From Gammaproteobacteria bacterium (lineage in GTDB: Bacteria > Pseudomonadota > Gammaproteobacteria > Steroidobacterales > GCA-2729495), in the NCBI GenBank assembly GCA_030583605.1, contig CP129466.1:744001-808000 (forward strand): a stretch of DNA of 64,000 bases, given 5' to 3'. The notes beneath the pieces were generated by a model. It was not told the DNA's origin. It worked only from the letters and a program-made list of their open reading frames with translations, and made no database searches. The stretch's first letter is position 1. Each line of letters opens with the position of its first letter. Positions 34,780 through 43,077 of this stretch are shown one piece after another. A program made the position numbers and the translations under genes.

Positions 34780-36540
34780 ATGCCGGCGCACACCGCGGAT
34801 ATGACGACCCCGGGCGGCCTGCTCCTCGTGCTGGCCGTGCTCGTGCCCGTGCTCGGGCTGCTGGCAGGCCTGGTGGTTGGCGGCCGCCAGGCACGCAGCG
34901 TCGTGCTCCTCACGATTGCCCTCGGTCTGGCCATCGCGCTCGCCGTCGCCCGCGAAGTCCTGTTCCGGAGCAACCCGCTCGCCTACGTGCTCGGCGGCTG
35001 GGCGCCGCCGCTCGGCATTATCCTGCAGGCCGACGGCCTGTCGGCCGCCATGATGCTGGCGGCCGCGGTGGTGGTCGCGGGCATTGCCGTCTATGCCGGC
35101 GGCAATTTCGGCACGGCGCGTGGCGAGCCCGAGTCACGCCGGTCGCTGTCGTTCTGGCTGCTGCTGCTTGCGGTCTGGGGCGGACTCAACCTGGTGTTCG
35201 TGACGCGCGACCTGTTCACCGGCTACGTGGCGCTCGAGATGCTGACCTTCGCGGCCGTGCCGCTCGTCTGCCTCGACGGGAGCGGCGAGACGATCCGCGC
35301 GGCACTGCGCTACCTGCTGTTCGCGTTGCTCGGTTCGATGCTTTATCTGCTCGGCGTGTTCCTGCTGTATGGAACCTACGGCACGGTGGACATGGCGCTG
35401 CTCGCCGCGCGCGCCGGCCCGGGCCTCACGACCATGGCCGCGATCGCGCTGCTGACGCTGGGGCTTCTCGCCAAGACCGCGCTCTTTCCCCTGCACCTGT
35501 GGCTGCCGCCGGCGCACTCCGGCGCGCCGCCCGCCGCGAGCGCCATCCTGTCGGGGCTCGTGGTCAAGGGTTCGTGGTTTCTGGTCGTGCGCGTGTGGCT
35601 CGATGTGTTCCCCGGGGTGGTGCCGGTTTCAGCGGCGCAACTGCTGGCAGCCTGCGGCGCGGCGGCGATCCTCGCGGGCAATGTGGTTGCGCTCCGGCAG
35701 CAGCGGCTGAAACTCCTGGTGGCGTACTCGACCGTGGCGCAGATCGGCTACCTGTTCGTCATGTTTCCGCTGGCCGCCGGTCTCGCCGGTCTCGGCCTCG
35801 ATGCAGCGCCGGCGCGAAGCGCGGGGCTGCTGCAGGCCATGTCGCACGCGCTGGCCAAGGCCGCGATGTTCATGGCGGCCGGGCTCATCTACAAATCCGT
35901 CGGCCACGATCGCATCGCGGAGCTCGCGGGCTGCGCGCGCGCAATGCCGCTGACGGTGCTCACCTTTGCGCTCGCCGGCATCGCGCTGATGGGATTGCCG
36001 CCGAGCGGGGCCTATGTCGCGAAAAAGCTGTTCTTCGACGCTGCAGCGGCTTCCGGGCAGGAGTGGCTGGAGTTCGTCCTGAATGCCGGCGCCTTCCTGA
36101 CCGCGAGCTACACGATACTGGTGCTCGCCCACGCGCTGCGCCCGGTGGGGGGGCGACTGTTGCTGAAAGCGCCACCGTCGCGGGCCGGCGAGCTTTCCGC
36201 GCTCGTGCTCGCGCTGGCCTCGCTGCTGCTCGGTTTCGTCGCCACCGGCATGATTCCCCACGCCTCATTGTCCGGGGCGTTCACGCTGGCCGGCCTCGCA
36301 GCGGCGCTGGTCGTGCTCGCGGTCGGTGCGGTGGTCGCCGCCGCCCTCGGGCTGCAGCTCCCGCCGGTCGCCGGGGGTTCTGCCCTGGCGGGTCTGCTGG
36401 GCCCGCTGCGGCGACTGACAGTCGCCGCGGGCGTGCTGGTCGTGCGCGTGGATGGTGGTCTGCGGCACTGGCCGGTGGCGAGCATCACGCTGCTCGTGCT
36501 TGTGCTCGGTTTCGCCGCGGCGATCGTGAACGGGCACTGA
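34780..36540 (+). CDS. mnhD: Mrp-type antiporter subunit D (ND2/4/5-like)
   Basis: A 586-residue, roughly 15-helix proton-translocating subunit related to NuoL/M/N. Key elements are the conserved Glu in GYVALEMLTF (helix 5), the Lys in LLAKTALFPLHLWLPPAHS (helix 7), and LLVAYSTVAQIGY with SHALAKAAMFMAAG carrying the helix 8-12 Lys and His. It is the only such subunit here, where classical Mrp antiporters have two (A and D). The gene closes the operon, and a converging DUF1971 gene lies 54 bases away. Confidence 0.9.
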   Translation: MPAHTADMTTPGGLLLVLAVLVPVLGLLAGLVVGGRQARSVVLLTIALGLAIALAVAREVLFRSNPLAYVLGGWAPPLGIILQADGLSAAMMLAAAVVVAGIAVYAGGNFGTARGEPESRRSLSFWLLLLAVWGGLNLVFVTRDLFTGYVALEMLTFAAVPLVCLDGSGETIRAALRYLLFALLGSMLYLLGVFLLYGTYGTVDMALLAARAGPGLTTMAAIALLTLGLLAKTALFPLHLWLPPAHSGAPPAASAILSGLVVKGSWFLVVRVWLDVFPGVVPVSAAQLLAACGAAAILAGNVVALRQQRLKLLVAYSTVAQIGYLFVMFPLAAGLAGLGLDAAPARSAGLLQAMSHALAKAAMFMAAGLIYKSVGHDRIAELAGCARAMPLTVLTFALAGIALMGLPPSGAYVAKKLFFDAAAASGQEWLEFVLNAGAFLTASYTILVLAHALRPVGGRLLLKAPPSRAGELSALVLALASLLLGFVATGMIPHASLSGAFTLAGLAAALVVLAVGAVVAAALGLQLPPVAGGSALAGLLGPLRRLTVAAGVLVVRVDGGLRHWPVASITLLVLVLGFAAAIVNGH

Positions 36541-36594
36541 GACCACCGGCGTTGCCGGCCGGCCGCTTGCTTCAGCGTGGCGGCCCGCGGGTGG

Positions 36595-36867
36595 TCAGCG
36601 ATAGAACTCGAGGTAGAAACGCACCTTCCCGATCGGCTTGACCAGGTGGCTCACGCGAGGCTCGACGACACCGACGCGGTCCGGGTCGAGGAGGATTTCC
36701 TCGCGCGGCTCCCGGATGATGTACAGCAGCCGTCCCTCGAGCACGATGATCTTCACCCAGACGCCCTGCTTGGTCGTGTGGGATCCAAGCCACATGTCCG
36801 GCACGTTGTCTTCGTCGTACTCGGGGGTGCGCCCGTAGGCGGTGACGTTTTCCGGCATGGACTTCAT
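36595..36867 (-). CDS. DUF1971 cupin-like protein
   Basis: A 90-residue protein matching the DUF1971 domain, a small cupin-like fold also found fused to the tellurite methyltransferase TehB. Landmarks are the N-terminal MPENVTAYGRTPEYDE, WVKIIVLEGRL in the middle and VVEPRVSHLVKPIGKVRFYL at the end. Stand-alone forms have no proven function. Two Met codons (36867 and 36858) are possible starts. The gene diverges from the transhydroxylase-like operon, separated by 495 bases. Confidence 0.8.
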   Translation of the reverse strand: MKSMPENVTAYGRTPEYDEDNVPDMWLGSHTTKQGVWVKIIVLEGRLLYIIREPREEILLDPDRVGVVEPRVSHLVKPIGKVRFYLEFYR

Positions 36868-37362
36868 GGGAGATCGCCTCGCACAGCAGAACAGTCCTCG
36901 TCGTATAACAACGATACAATCTATATCTTAAACGGATCCGCCCACAGGATCCCGCATTCCGCATTGGCTGCGGACCGGAGATTACCCGTACGGGCACGCG
37001 ATTTTCCGAAACCGCAGCACATGCTGGCCCGGCGGTGCCGGAGCTCGAGCCAGGTTCGGCGCCGGCTGCGTTGCTCGCGCGCGGTCGTAGATCGACAGAA
37101 GCTCCGGGCCACCACTCGCACCTGTCGGACAAGGGTGCGCGCAGATCCGCCAGCTGCCACGCACACGGAATCGACGGCGCGACTCTGCAGCACCCCCGCC
37201 GATCGGCCCAGCCACATTGATAAATGCCAGCAGCCTTGCGGCCGGGAAACCGTAGAATCGCCGCTGTCGGCCAGATGGTTCCAGCGTCTCGCGCGCGACC
37301 ATGCCGACAGACGGGTTACGGCTGAAGAACGGCGGTCCCGACGCCGGTGGCAGGAGAGTGAA
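36868..37362. other. intergenic region upstream of the molybdoenzyme operon
   Basis: A 495-base divergent gap with no supported gene. It contains an AT-rich block at 36901-36935, unusual for this DNA, which carries a possible operator (GTAT-N7-ATAC at 36903-36917). A strong AGGAG ribosome site (37352-37356) precedes the ATG of the large subunit. Other frames are Arg-rich shadows. Confidence 0.5.
36903..36917. promoter_or_regulatory. possible operator in the divergent promoter region
   Basis: GTAT and ATAC half-sites are separated by seven bases inside an AT-rich block 36 bases before the DUF1971 start and about 445 bases before the molybdoenzyme. The shape fits a dimeric repressor site of the GntR or MarR kind, but this is a guess from symmetry only. 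Confidence 0.25.
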
Positions 37363-40323
37363 ATGAATCTGACGGTTCTGCTGTGGGGCATCCCACAGGC
37401 GATGCGGGTGGCGGCGCGGGTGTACCCGGAGTACGCGGCCCGCCTGAAGGAACGCAACGTCACTGCCCAGTTCCGGCTGCGCGACGAACCGGTCGGTCGG
37501 TGGATCCGGATCGAGAACGGCAGGATCAGCACCAAGGCAGGCATCCATCCAAAGCCCGACCTGGACATCCACTTCAAGAACAGGGCGATTGCGGAAAATT
37601 TCCTGACGCCACCCTTCAACCTGCTGGAGCGGGTGGACGCCGCCAAGAACTTCAAGATCGGCCTCGACGGCCCGGACGACCTGGCCGTCTGGTTCATGGC
37701 CACGCTGGCGCGCCTGGAGTCGGTAACCTGGAAGGCCGGCACCGACATGGGCAACGGCGTCACCCGCTACACCAACGGCACCAACAGCGGGTCGATCTTC
37801 GTCTACGTCAAGGACGGCAGGATCATCCGCACCACGCCGATCGACTTCGACGACGAGGATGCACCGTCCTGGTCCATCAAGGCGCGCGGCAAGACGTTCA
37901 CCCCGTCGCGCCGCACGACGCTCGCGGCGCACGGCGCCTGCCTGAAGTCGATGGTGTATTCGAAGAACCGCATCCTCCACCCGATGAAGCGGGTCGATTT
38001 CGATCCCAACGGCAACCGCAACATCGCCAACCGCGGCAAGTCTGAGTTCGTGCGCATCAGCTGGGACGAAGCGCTCGACATCGTGTGTTCGGAGATCAAG
38101 CGCGCCAAGGCCAAGGGACCGGGCGCCATCTGCGTGGCCAACGGCTCCCACCATCAGTGGGGCAACCTCGGCCACTACCTGTCCGCCTTCAACCGCTTCT
38201 GGAACCTGATCGGCGTCACCAAGCTGATTCACAACCCCGACAGCTGGGAAGGCTGGTTCTGGGGCGCCATGCACCACTGGGGCAACAGCCTGCGCCTCGG
38301 CTGCCCGGAGTTCTACGGCACCGTCGAGGATTGCCTGAAGGAAGCCGAGCTGATGGTGTTCTGGTCGAGCGACCCGGACGCGACCTACGGCTTCGACGGG
38401 ACGCAGCGGCGCGAATGGGCCAAACAACTCGGCATCGAGATGGTTCACATCGACCCGTACATGAACCACACCGCAGCGCACCTCGGCGGCAAGTGGATCT
38501 CGCCGAAGCCCGGCACCGACGCGGCGCTCGCACAGGCGCTCTGCCACGTCTGGATCACCGAGGGCCTCTACGACAAGGCATTCGTCGAGAAGCGCACCAC
38601 CGGCTTCGCGGAATGGAAGGCGTACATCCTCGGCGAGACGGATGGAACGGCGAAGACACCGGAATGGCAGGAGCCGGAAACCGGGATCCCGGCCCGCGAA
38701 GTGCGGGCGCTCGCCCGCAAGTGGGGCACGAAGAAGACCTACCTCGGTGTCGGCGGCTGGGGCGTCGGCGTCGGCGGGGCCGGCCGCGGCCCGATGGGCC
38801 TGCAATGGGCCCGCATGATGGTCATTCTCGGCGCCATGCAGGGCTATGGGCGACCCGGCGTCAATTTTGGCAACCTGCAGTACGGTACGCCGCTCGATTA
38901 CAACTTCTATTTCCCGGGCTACGCGGAGGGCAGCTTCTCCGGTGACTTGCAGTACAGCGCCAATGCGGCCAACAACTACCAGCGCATGCCGCATATCGTG
39001 ACCATGAGCTCGGTCAGGCAGGGTATCCCCCGGATGTGGTTTCCCGAGGCGATCACCGAGGGCAAGGCCATGGGCTACCTCACGGACGTCGCCTCGGTGC
39101 AGGGCCAGTTCTTCCCCGTGCACTATCCGTCGCCCGGCCATGCGCGGGTCGAGATGCTCTACAAGTACGGCAGCGCGTCGTTCGGCACGATGGTCAACTC
39201 CAACCGCTGGGTGCGCATGTACCAGCACGAGAACCTCCAGTTCGTCGTGAACCAATCCGTCTGGTGGGAGGGCGAGACGCCCTATGCCGACGTCATCCTG
39301 CCCGCCTGCACGGTGTTCGAACGCTGGGACATCGGCGAGTGGTACAACGTCGGGGCCGGCTACGTGCACCACATGTACTCCATGAACAATCATCGCGTGA
39401 TAGCGATGCAGCACAAGTGCATCGAGCCGCTGGGGGAGTCGAAATCCGATTACGACATCTTCACCGCGGTCTGCGAGCGCCTGGGAATGGGCGCGGTGTA
39501 CTCGGAGGGCGGCACTACGGAGCTCGACTGGTGCAAGCGCGTGTTCGATTCCTCCGACATGGCGAAGCACATTTCCTGGCGCCAGTTTCTGAAGAAAGGC
39601 TACTACGTGGTGCCTGCGGATCCGGAGCCGGCGCGCGCGCCCGTGGCGCACCGCTGGTACTACGAGGGCCGGAAGAAGGACGTGCCGGAACCCTATCCGC
39701 TGCCGTCGGATTACGTGGCCGGGTTCGGCGAGGGGTTGCAGACGCCGTCGGGCAAGTTCGAGTTCATCGCCCAGACGCTCAAGCGCATCGAGGATCCGGA
39801 CCGGCCGCCGCTGAACACCTACATGCCGGTCTACGAGGATCCGAAGCGCGATCAGGAGCTGGCAGCGTTCCCGCTGCAGTTGCTGTCACCGCACTCGCGC
39901 TACCCCTTCCACGTCATGGGTGACGACGAGGGCAGTTGCCTGCGTGACATTCGCGAGCATCGCGTCTTCAAGGATGGCCATTACTATCTCGTGGCGCGCA
40001 TCAACCGGCAGGATGCCGAGGCCCGCGGAATCAGGGACGACGATCTGATCCGGCTCTGGAATCACCGCGGCTCGGTGGTCTGCGCGGCACAGGTGACCGA
40101 CCGCCTGCGTCCCGGGGTCGTGAGCGCCTCGACCGGATCGGCCGAATACCGGCCGGTGGGCGAGGCCGGACGCTCCACCGATCTCGGCGGCTGCGTGAAC
40201 ATGCTCAATCCCAGCAAGTCCATCACGAAGAAATCCCACGGCATCCGGCCCAACACGACCCTGATCCAGATCGAGAAGTGGACCGGCGTGGACACCTGGA
40301 AGCCCGGCGTGGAGGCAGCGTGA
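37363..40323 (+). CDS. transhydroxylase-like molybdopterin oxidoreductase, large subunit, with SCP2-like domain
   Basis: A 986-residue cytosolic DMSO-reductase-family protein without Tat signal or N-terminal Cys cluster. Residues 1-125 look like an SCP2 lipid-binding domain (FRLRDEPVGRWIRIENGRI, then the D-D-L-A-V end). From about 126 it follows the large subunit of pyrogallol-phloroglucinol transhydroxylase, which also lacks an Fe-S cluster. With an offset of 119, H263, D293, S294 and W295 (NPDSWEG) match His144, Asp174, the molybdenum ligand Ser175 and Trp176 of the Pelobacter enzyme as I recall it. Related catechol dehydroxylases use the same fold. Likely substrates are polyhydroxylated aromatics, but the added domain may point to a hydrophobic ligand. 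The small subunit follows with a one-base overlap (TGATG). Confidence 0.8.
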   Translation: MNLTVLLWGIPQAMRVAARVYPEYAARLKERNVTAQFRLRDEPVGRWIRIENGRISTKAGIHPKPDLDIHFKNRAIAENFLTPPFNLLERVDAAKNFKIGLDGPDDLAVWFMATLARLESVTWKAGTDMGNGVTRYTNGTNSGSIFVYVKDGRIIRTTPIDFDDEDAPSWSIKARGKTFTPSRRTTLAAHGACLKSMVYSKNRILHPMKRVDFDPNGNRNIANRGKSEFVRISWDEALDIVCSEIKRAKAKGPGAICVANGSHHQWGNLGHYLSAFNRFWNLIGVTKLIHNPDSWEGWFWGAMHHWGNSLRLGCPEFYGTVEDCLKEAELMVFWSSDPDATYGFDGTQRREWAKQLGIEMVHIDPYMNHTAAHLGGKWISPKPGTDAALAQALCHVWITEGLYDKAFVEKRTTGFAEWKAYILGETDGTAKTPEWQEPETGIPAREVRALARKWGTKKTYLGVGGWGVGVGGAGRGPMGLQWARMMVILGAMQGYGRPGVNFGNLQYGTPLDYNFYFPGYAEGSFSGDLQYSANAANNYQRMPHIVTMSSVRQGIPRMWFPEAITEGKAMGYLTDVASVQGQFFPVHYPSPGHARVEMLYKYGSASFGTMVNSNRWVRMYQHENLQFVVNQSVWWEGETPYADVILPACTVFERWDIGEWYNVGAGYVHHMYSMNNHRVIAMQHKCIEPLGESKSDYDIFTAVCERLGMGAVYSEGGTTELDWCKRVFDSSDMAKHISWRQFLKKGYYVVPADPEPARAPVAHRWYYEGRKKDVPEPYPLPSDYVAGFGEGLQTPSGKFEFIAQTLKRIEDPDRPPLNTYMPVYEDPKRDQELAAFPLQLLSPHSRYPFHVMGDDEGSCLRDIREHRVFKDGHYYLVARINRQDAEARGIRDDDLIRLWNHRGSVVCAAQVTDRLRPGVVSASTGSAEYRPVGEAGRSTDLGGCVNMLNPSKSITKKSHGIRPNTTLIQIEKWTGVDTWKPGVEAA

Positions 40324-41177
40324 TGGCACAGAAGTGGAACATGATCGTGGACGTGGCGCGCTGCGATAACTGCCGTGGCTGTTTCGTGGCGGTCAAGGAC
40401 GAGCACATCGGCAACGATTTTCCTGGCTATGCGGCGGCACAGCCTGCGCAGGGGCACAATTGGCTCGACATCCGCAGGAAGGAGCGGGGCAGTTACCCCC
40501 TGGTCGAAGCGCACTTCATGCCGGTGATGTGCAATCACTGCGACGATGCGCCGTGCATCAAGGCGGCGCGCAACGGCGCCGTGACCAAGCGGCCGGACGG
40601 CATCGTCATCATCGACCCCGAAAAGTCGAAGGGGCAGAAGCAGATCGTGGATGCCTGCCCCTACGGTGCGATTTCCTGGAACGAGGAGAAGCAGATTCCG
40701 CAGGCGTGGATCTTCGACGCGCACCTGCTGGACCAGGGCTGGACGAAGACCCGCGCCGAGCAGTGCTGCCCGACCGGCGTGTTCCGCTCGGTCAAGGTCG
40801 AGGACGCCGAGATGCAGCGGCTGAAGACCGAGGAGGGCCTCGAGGTGCTGCAGCCGGAGCTGGGTACCAAGCCGCGCGTCTATTACAAGAATCTGCACCT
40901 GATGACCAGGTGTTTCGTCGGTGGCTCGGTGGTGGCCGAGGTGCGTGGCGTGGAGGAGTGCGCGGCCGGCGCCGAGGTCGTGCTCAGGAAAGACGGCCGC
41001 GAAGTCGGACGCGCGACCACCGACACCTTCGGCGAGTGGAAGATCGACCGGCTCGAGCCGGGCAGCGGCCGCTACGACGTTGAAGTGACCGCTCCGGCCG
41101 GCCGCCTCGCGCTGCAGTTCGAGCTCGGCGCCGAGAGCCGTTATCTCGGCGTGATGAAGCTCCAGGGCAAGGCGTAG
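40323..41177 (+). CDS. transhydroxylase-like iron-sulfur small subunit
   Basis: A 284-residue electron-transfer subunit. The first 165 residues hold ferredoxin-like Cys groups (C14, C17, C20; C70, C73, C78; C112; C148, C149) able to bind several 4Fe-4S clusters. The last 80 residues form a beta domain (about 203-284) like the Cna-B-type barrel at the end of the Pelobacter transhydroxylase small subunit, a feature not usual in DMSO reductase beta subunits. This supports the family call for its partner. It starts at an ATG sharing one base with the large subunit's stop, so the two are made together. No membrane anchor subunit follows. Confidence 0.85.
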   Translation: MAQKWNMIVDVARCDNCRGCFVAVKDEHIGNDFPGYAAAQPAQGHNWLDIRRKERGSYPLVEAHFMPVMCNHCDDAPCIKAARNGAVTKRPDGIVIIDPEKSKGQKQIVDACPYGAISWNEEKQIPQAWIFDAHLLDQGWTKTRAEQCCPTGVFRSVKVEDAEMQRLKTEEGLEVLQPELGTKPRVYYKNLHLMTRCFVGGSVVAEVRGVEECAAGAEVVLRKDGREVGRATTDTFGEWKIDRLEPGSGRYDVEVTAPAGRLALQFELGAESRYLGVMKLQGKA

Positions 41178-41199
41178 CGGCCGCCGCTCACAGCCGCGC

Positions 41200-42294
41200 T
41201 CAGTGGCTGCGCCGGAATAGCCGGCTGAAGACGGAGTCCTGGAAGCGCCACCCGTTGCGGCTCTGGTTCTGCCGGGGCGCCGCCTCCCCGGGTGTCGTGG
41301 CCGTTGGTGTCGCGCTCTGCGCAGGGCCAGCGGCAGGCGGCTGCTGGGCCGCTGGCGCGGAACCGGTGCCCGTTGCTGCTGCGGCCGGCGGGTTGTTCAC
41401 GCCCGGCGCCACGACCTCTTTCGGCTTCGACGGTTCCGTTCCGGTCGCTGTGGCCGTATTGGCCGGTGGGCTGCCCTGGCCGGCGATTGCCGCTGCCAGG
41501 TAGGGCCTGGCCGCATCCAGCATCCGCGATGGGCTGTGACCCACGCCCGGTACGATCACGGTGCGATGCACCGGCCGGCCATAGTGGCGGGCGAGGTGTT
41601 CGTAGTACTTCAGACCCCGGTCATAGCGGTTGCCGCCCTGCCGGTTCGCTTCGCAGCTCGTATCGAGGTACTTGTCCACCTTGGTGTCGAGGCTGCCGAG
41701 CAGGTAGATCACGTTACGCTCAGGAAAGTCCGACGCCACGCCGGCGCTCATGTAGCTGTTCAGATCCTCGAGGCCGTACTTGTACTCGTTGAAATCGGGG
41801 CACTCGCCGGCGACCGGGCGGCTCGCGTCCAGGTACATGTAGGAGCTCGGATTCGCGACGATGTAGGCCAGCCCCTGCATGCGTGTGCCGGCGGCGTAGC
41901 GGCTGACGAACTGCCCGCCCGCGCTGTGCCCGATGACCGCGACGCCATGGAACATTTCCACCATCCGGTCGAGCACCTCGAAGGAGCTCACGCGCTCGGA
42001 GTCCCGCGACTTGTCGCCCTGTTTCCAGCCGGAGGACCAGTACAGACCCGGCCCCGCTTCCTGGAACTCGGGGGCAATGACCAGCGTGTCGAGATCGTCG
42101 AGATAGCCGAGGTAATCATCGGCGTTGCGGTTCGTGCCGTGGATCACGAACACCGCCGGGCCGAACTTGCCGTTCGAGCAGTACGGCACGTAGGAACCGC
42201 CGACCACGAAGCGCTGCGTGCAGTCCACCGCGGCCGTGGCCGCCCCGCTTGCCAGTCCGCACAGGACCAGCCCGAGTACCATCCGAGCCCGCAT
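41200..42294 (-). CDS. secreted alpha/beta hydrolase
   Basis: A 364-residue exported protein. The signal peptide ends near SGAATAA, followed by a serine hydrolase fold with FVIHGTNRNADDY (HG motif) and VIGHSAGGQF as the nucleophile elbow, and a late GVGHSPSR with the likely catalytic His. After about residue 265 a Pro/Ala/Thr-rich linker runs to a basic C-terminus. It is reminiscent of secreted feruloyl-esterase or polyhydroxybutyrate-depolymerase-like proteins; the substrate is unknown. The Met at 42294 was preferred over an earlier one at 42315. It converges with the transhydroxylase operon 22 bases away. Confidence 0.75.
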   Translation of the reverse strand: MRARMVLGLVLCGLASGAATAAVDCTQRFVVGGSYVPYCSNGKFGPAVFVIHGTNRNADDYLGYLDDLDTLVIAPEFQEAGPGLYWSSGWKQGDKSRDSERVSSFEVLDRMVEMFHGVAVIGHSAGGQFVSRYAAGTRMQGLAYIVANPSSYMYLDASRPVAGECPDFNEYKYGLEDLNSYMSAGVASDFPERNVIYLLGSLDTKVDKYLDTSCEANRQGGNRYDRGLKYYEHLARHYGRPVHRTVIVPGVGHSPSRMLDAARPYLAAAIAGQGSPPANTATATGTEPSKPKEVVAPGVNNPPAAAATGTGSAPAAQQPPAAGPAQSATPTATTPGEAAPRQNQSRNGWRFQDSVFSRLFRRSH

Positions 42295-42584
42295 CACGAC
42301 CTCCGGCCATATCAACGCAACACGGCGGGAGTGTTGTGCAGGCGGAATGTGGCAACAAATAACGGGTTCTCAGTTTTTCGGCTGTTATGTCAAGAAGTCG
42401 GAAAATTTTTTCGGTCATCGCCGATCTGCAGGGGCCCGACGACAACCGGTACGCGGGACTCTGCCCGTCCCCGGCTGAAGCCCATCGGCCGGCTGGTCGA
42501 GCAGGCACGGCGAGCAAGGCTTGCTCGTAGAGGCAGCGGGCATGTCGGTGCCCGGCATCCGTCCTCTCTCCGTCCGGAGACGCT
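42295..42584. other. hairpin-rich intergenic region
   Basis: A 290-base gap with no gene. It contains TCATCGCCGATCTGCAGGGG at 42415-42434, 17 of 20 identical to the terminal repeat at 2839-2858; a perfect palindrome CGAGCAAG-G-CTTGCTCG (42511-42527); and GGGCA/TGCCC and TCTCC/GGAGA hairpins further right. It may be a decayed relative of the element at 2838-3349. The left part is AT-rich and may hold the hydrolase promoter. Confidence 0.45.
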
Positions 42585-43001
42585 TCAGATCGTGACGAAT
42601 CCGGGTACGCGTGAGGCTTTCAGGTCGAAAGTGGCCGTTGCCCGGCAACCGAGCTGGCGGTTGTGCGCGCCGATCAGGCAGTCGGCAAACCCGCTCGTGC
42701 TATCCGCCCAGTAAAACAGCGCTTCCTCGATGGCAGGCTCGTCCTCGAACGCCAGCTCGCGGGCCGCCAGCAAACTGCGCAACGCCCCCAGCGTTGCCTC
42801 CTTGTCCAGACCATAGCGGCTGCGCAGTACCCATTCCGTCTCGACCATGACTGGCAGTGAGACGAACACAGCGCCATCTGTGGCTGTGGCGTGCGCCACG
42901 ATTTGCCGGGCTCGTCGCGTCTGGCCGGCATCATCGGTGACCAGGAGACGAACCAGCACGTTGGTGTCGATGCCGAGCACGTACCGCCGGGCGCTTCTCA
43001 T
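42585..43001 (-). CDS. PIN-domain toxin-like protein (VapC family)
   Basis: A 138-residue PIN-domain protein starting just before the first catalytic Asp (GIDTNVLVRLLVTDD). It has a Glu in MVETEWVL and a late acidic block SGFADCLIGAHN, all as in VapC RNases. PIN toxins cleave tRNA or rRNA and are normally paired with a small antitoxin encoded directly upstream. Only 76 bases separate this start from the O-methyltransferase stop on the same strand, too short for a usual antitoxin gene. It therefore looks like an orphan. Confidence 0.82.
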   Translation of the reverse strand: MRSARRYVLGIDTNVLVRLLVTDDAGQTRRARQIVAHATATDGAVFVSLPVMVETEWVLRSRYGLDKEATLGALRSLLAARELAFEDEPAIEEALFYWADSTSGFADCLIGAHNRQLGCRATATFDLKASRVPGFVTI

Positions 43002-43077
43002 TGAATCAATGCGCCGCTGCCCGAGTGCGGTCAGCCAGCCCCTGTCGCTGCCAACGAAACCGGCAGTGTTCAGGCGC

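Noticed and set aside
36541..36596. GACCACC/GGTGGTC as a terminator after mnhD
   Set aside because: The arms are 42 bases apart and there is no T run; too weak to call.
36982..39651. 889-codon minus-strand frame opposite the molybdoenzyme
   Set aside because: Antisense shadow produced by high GC at third positions; the plus strand has a full protein family match.
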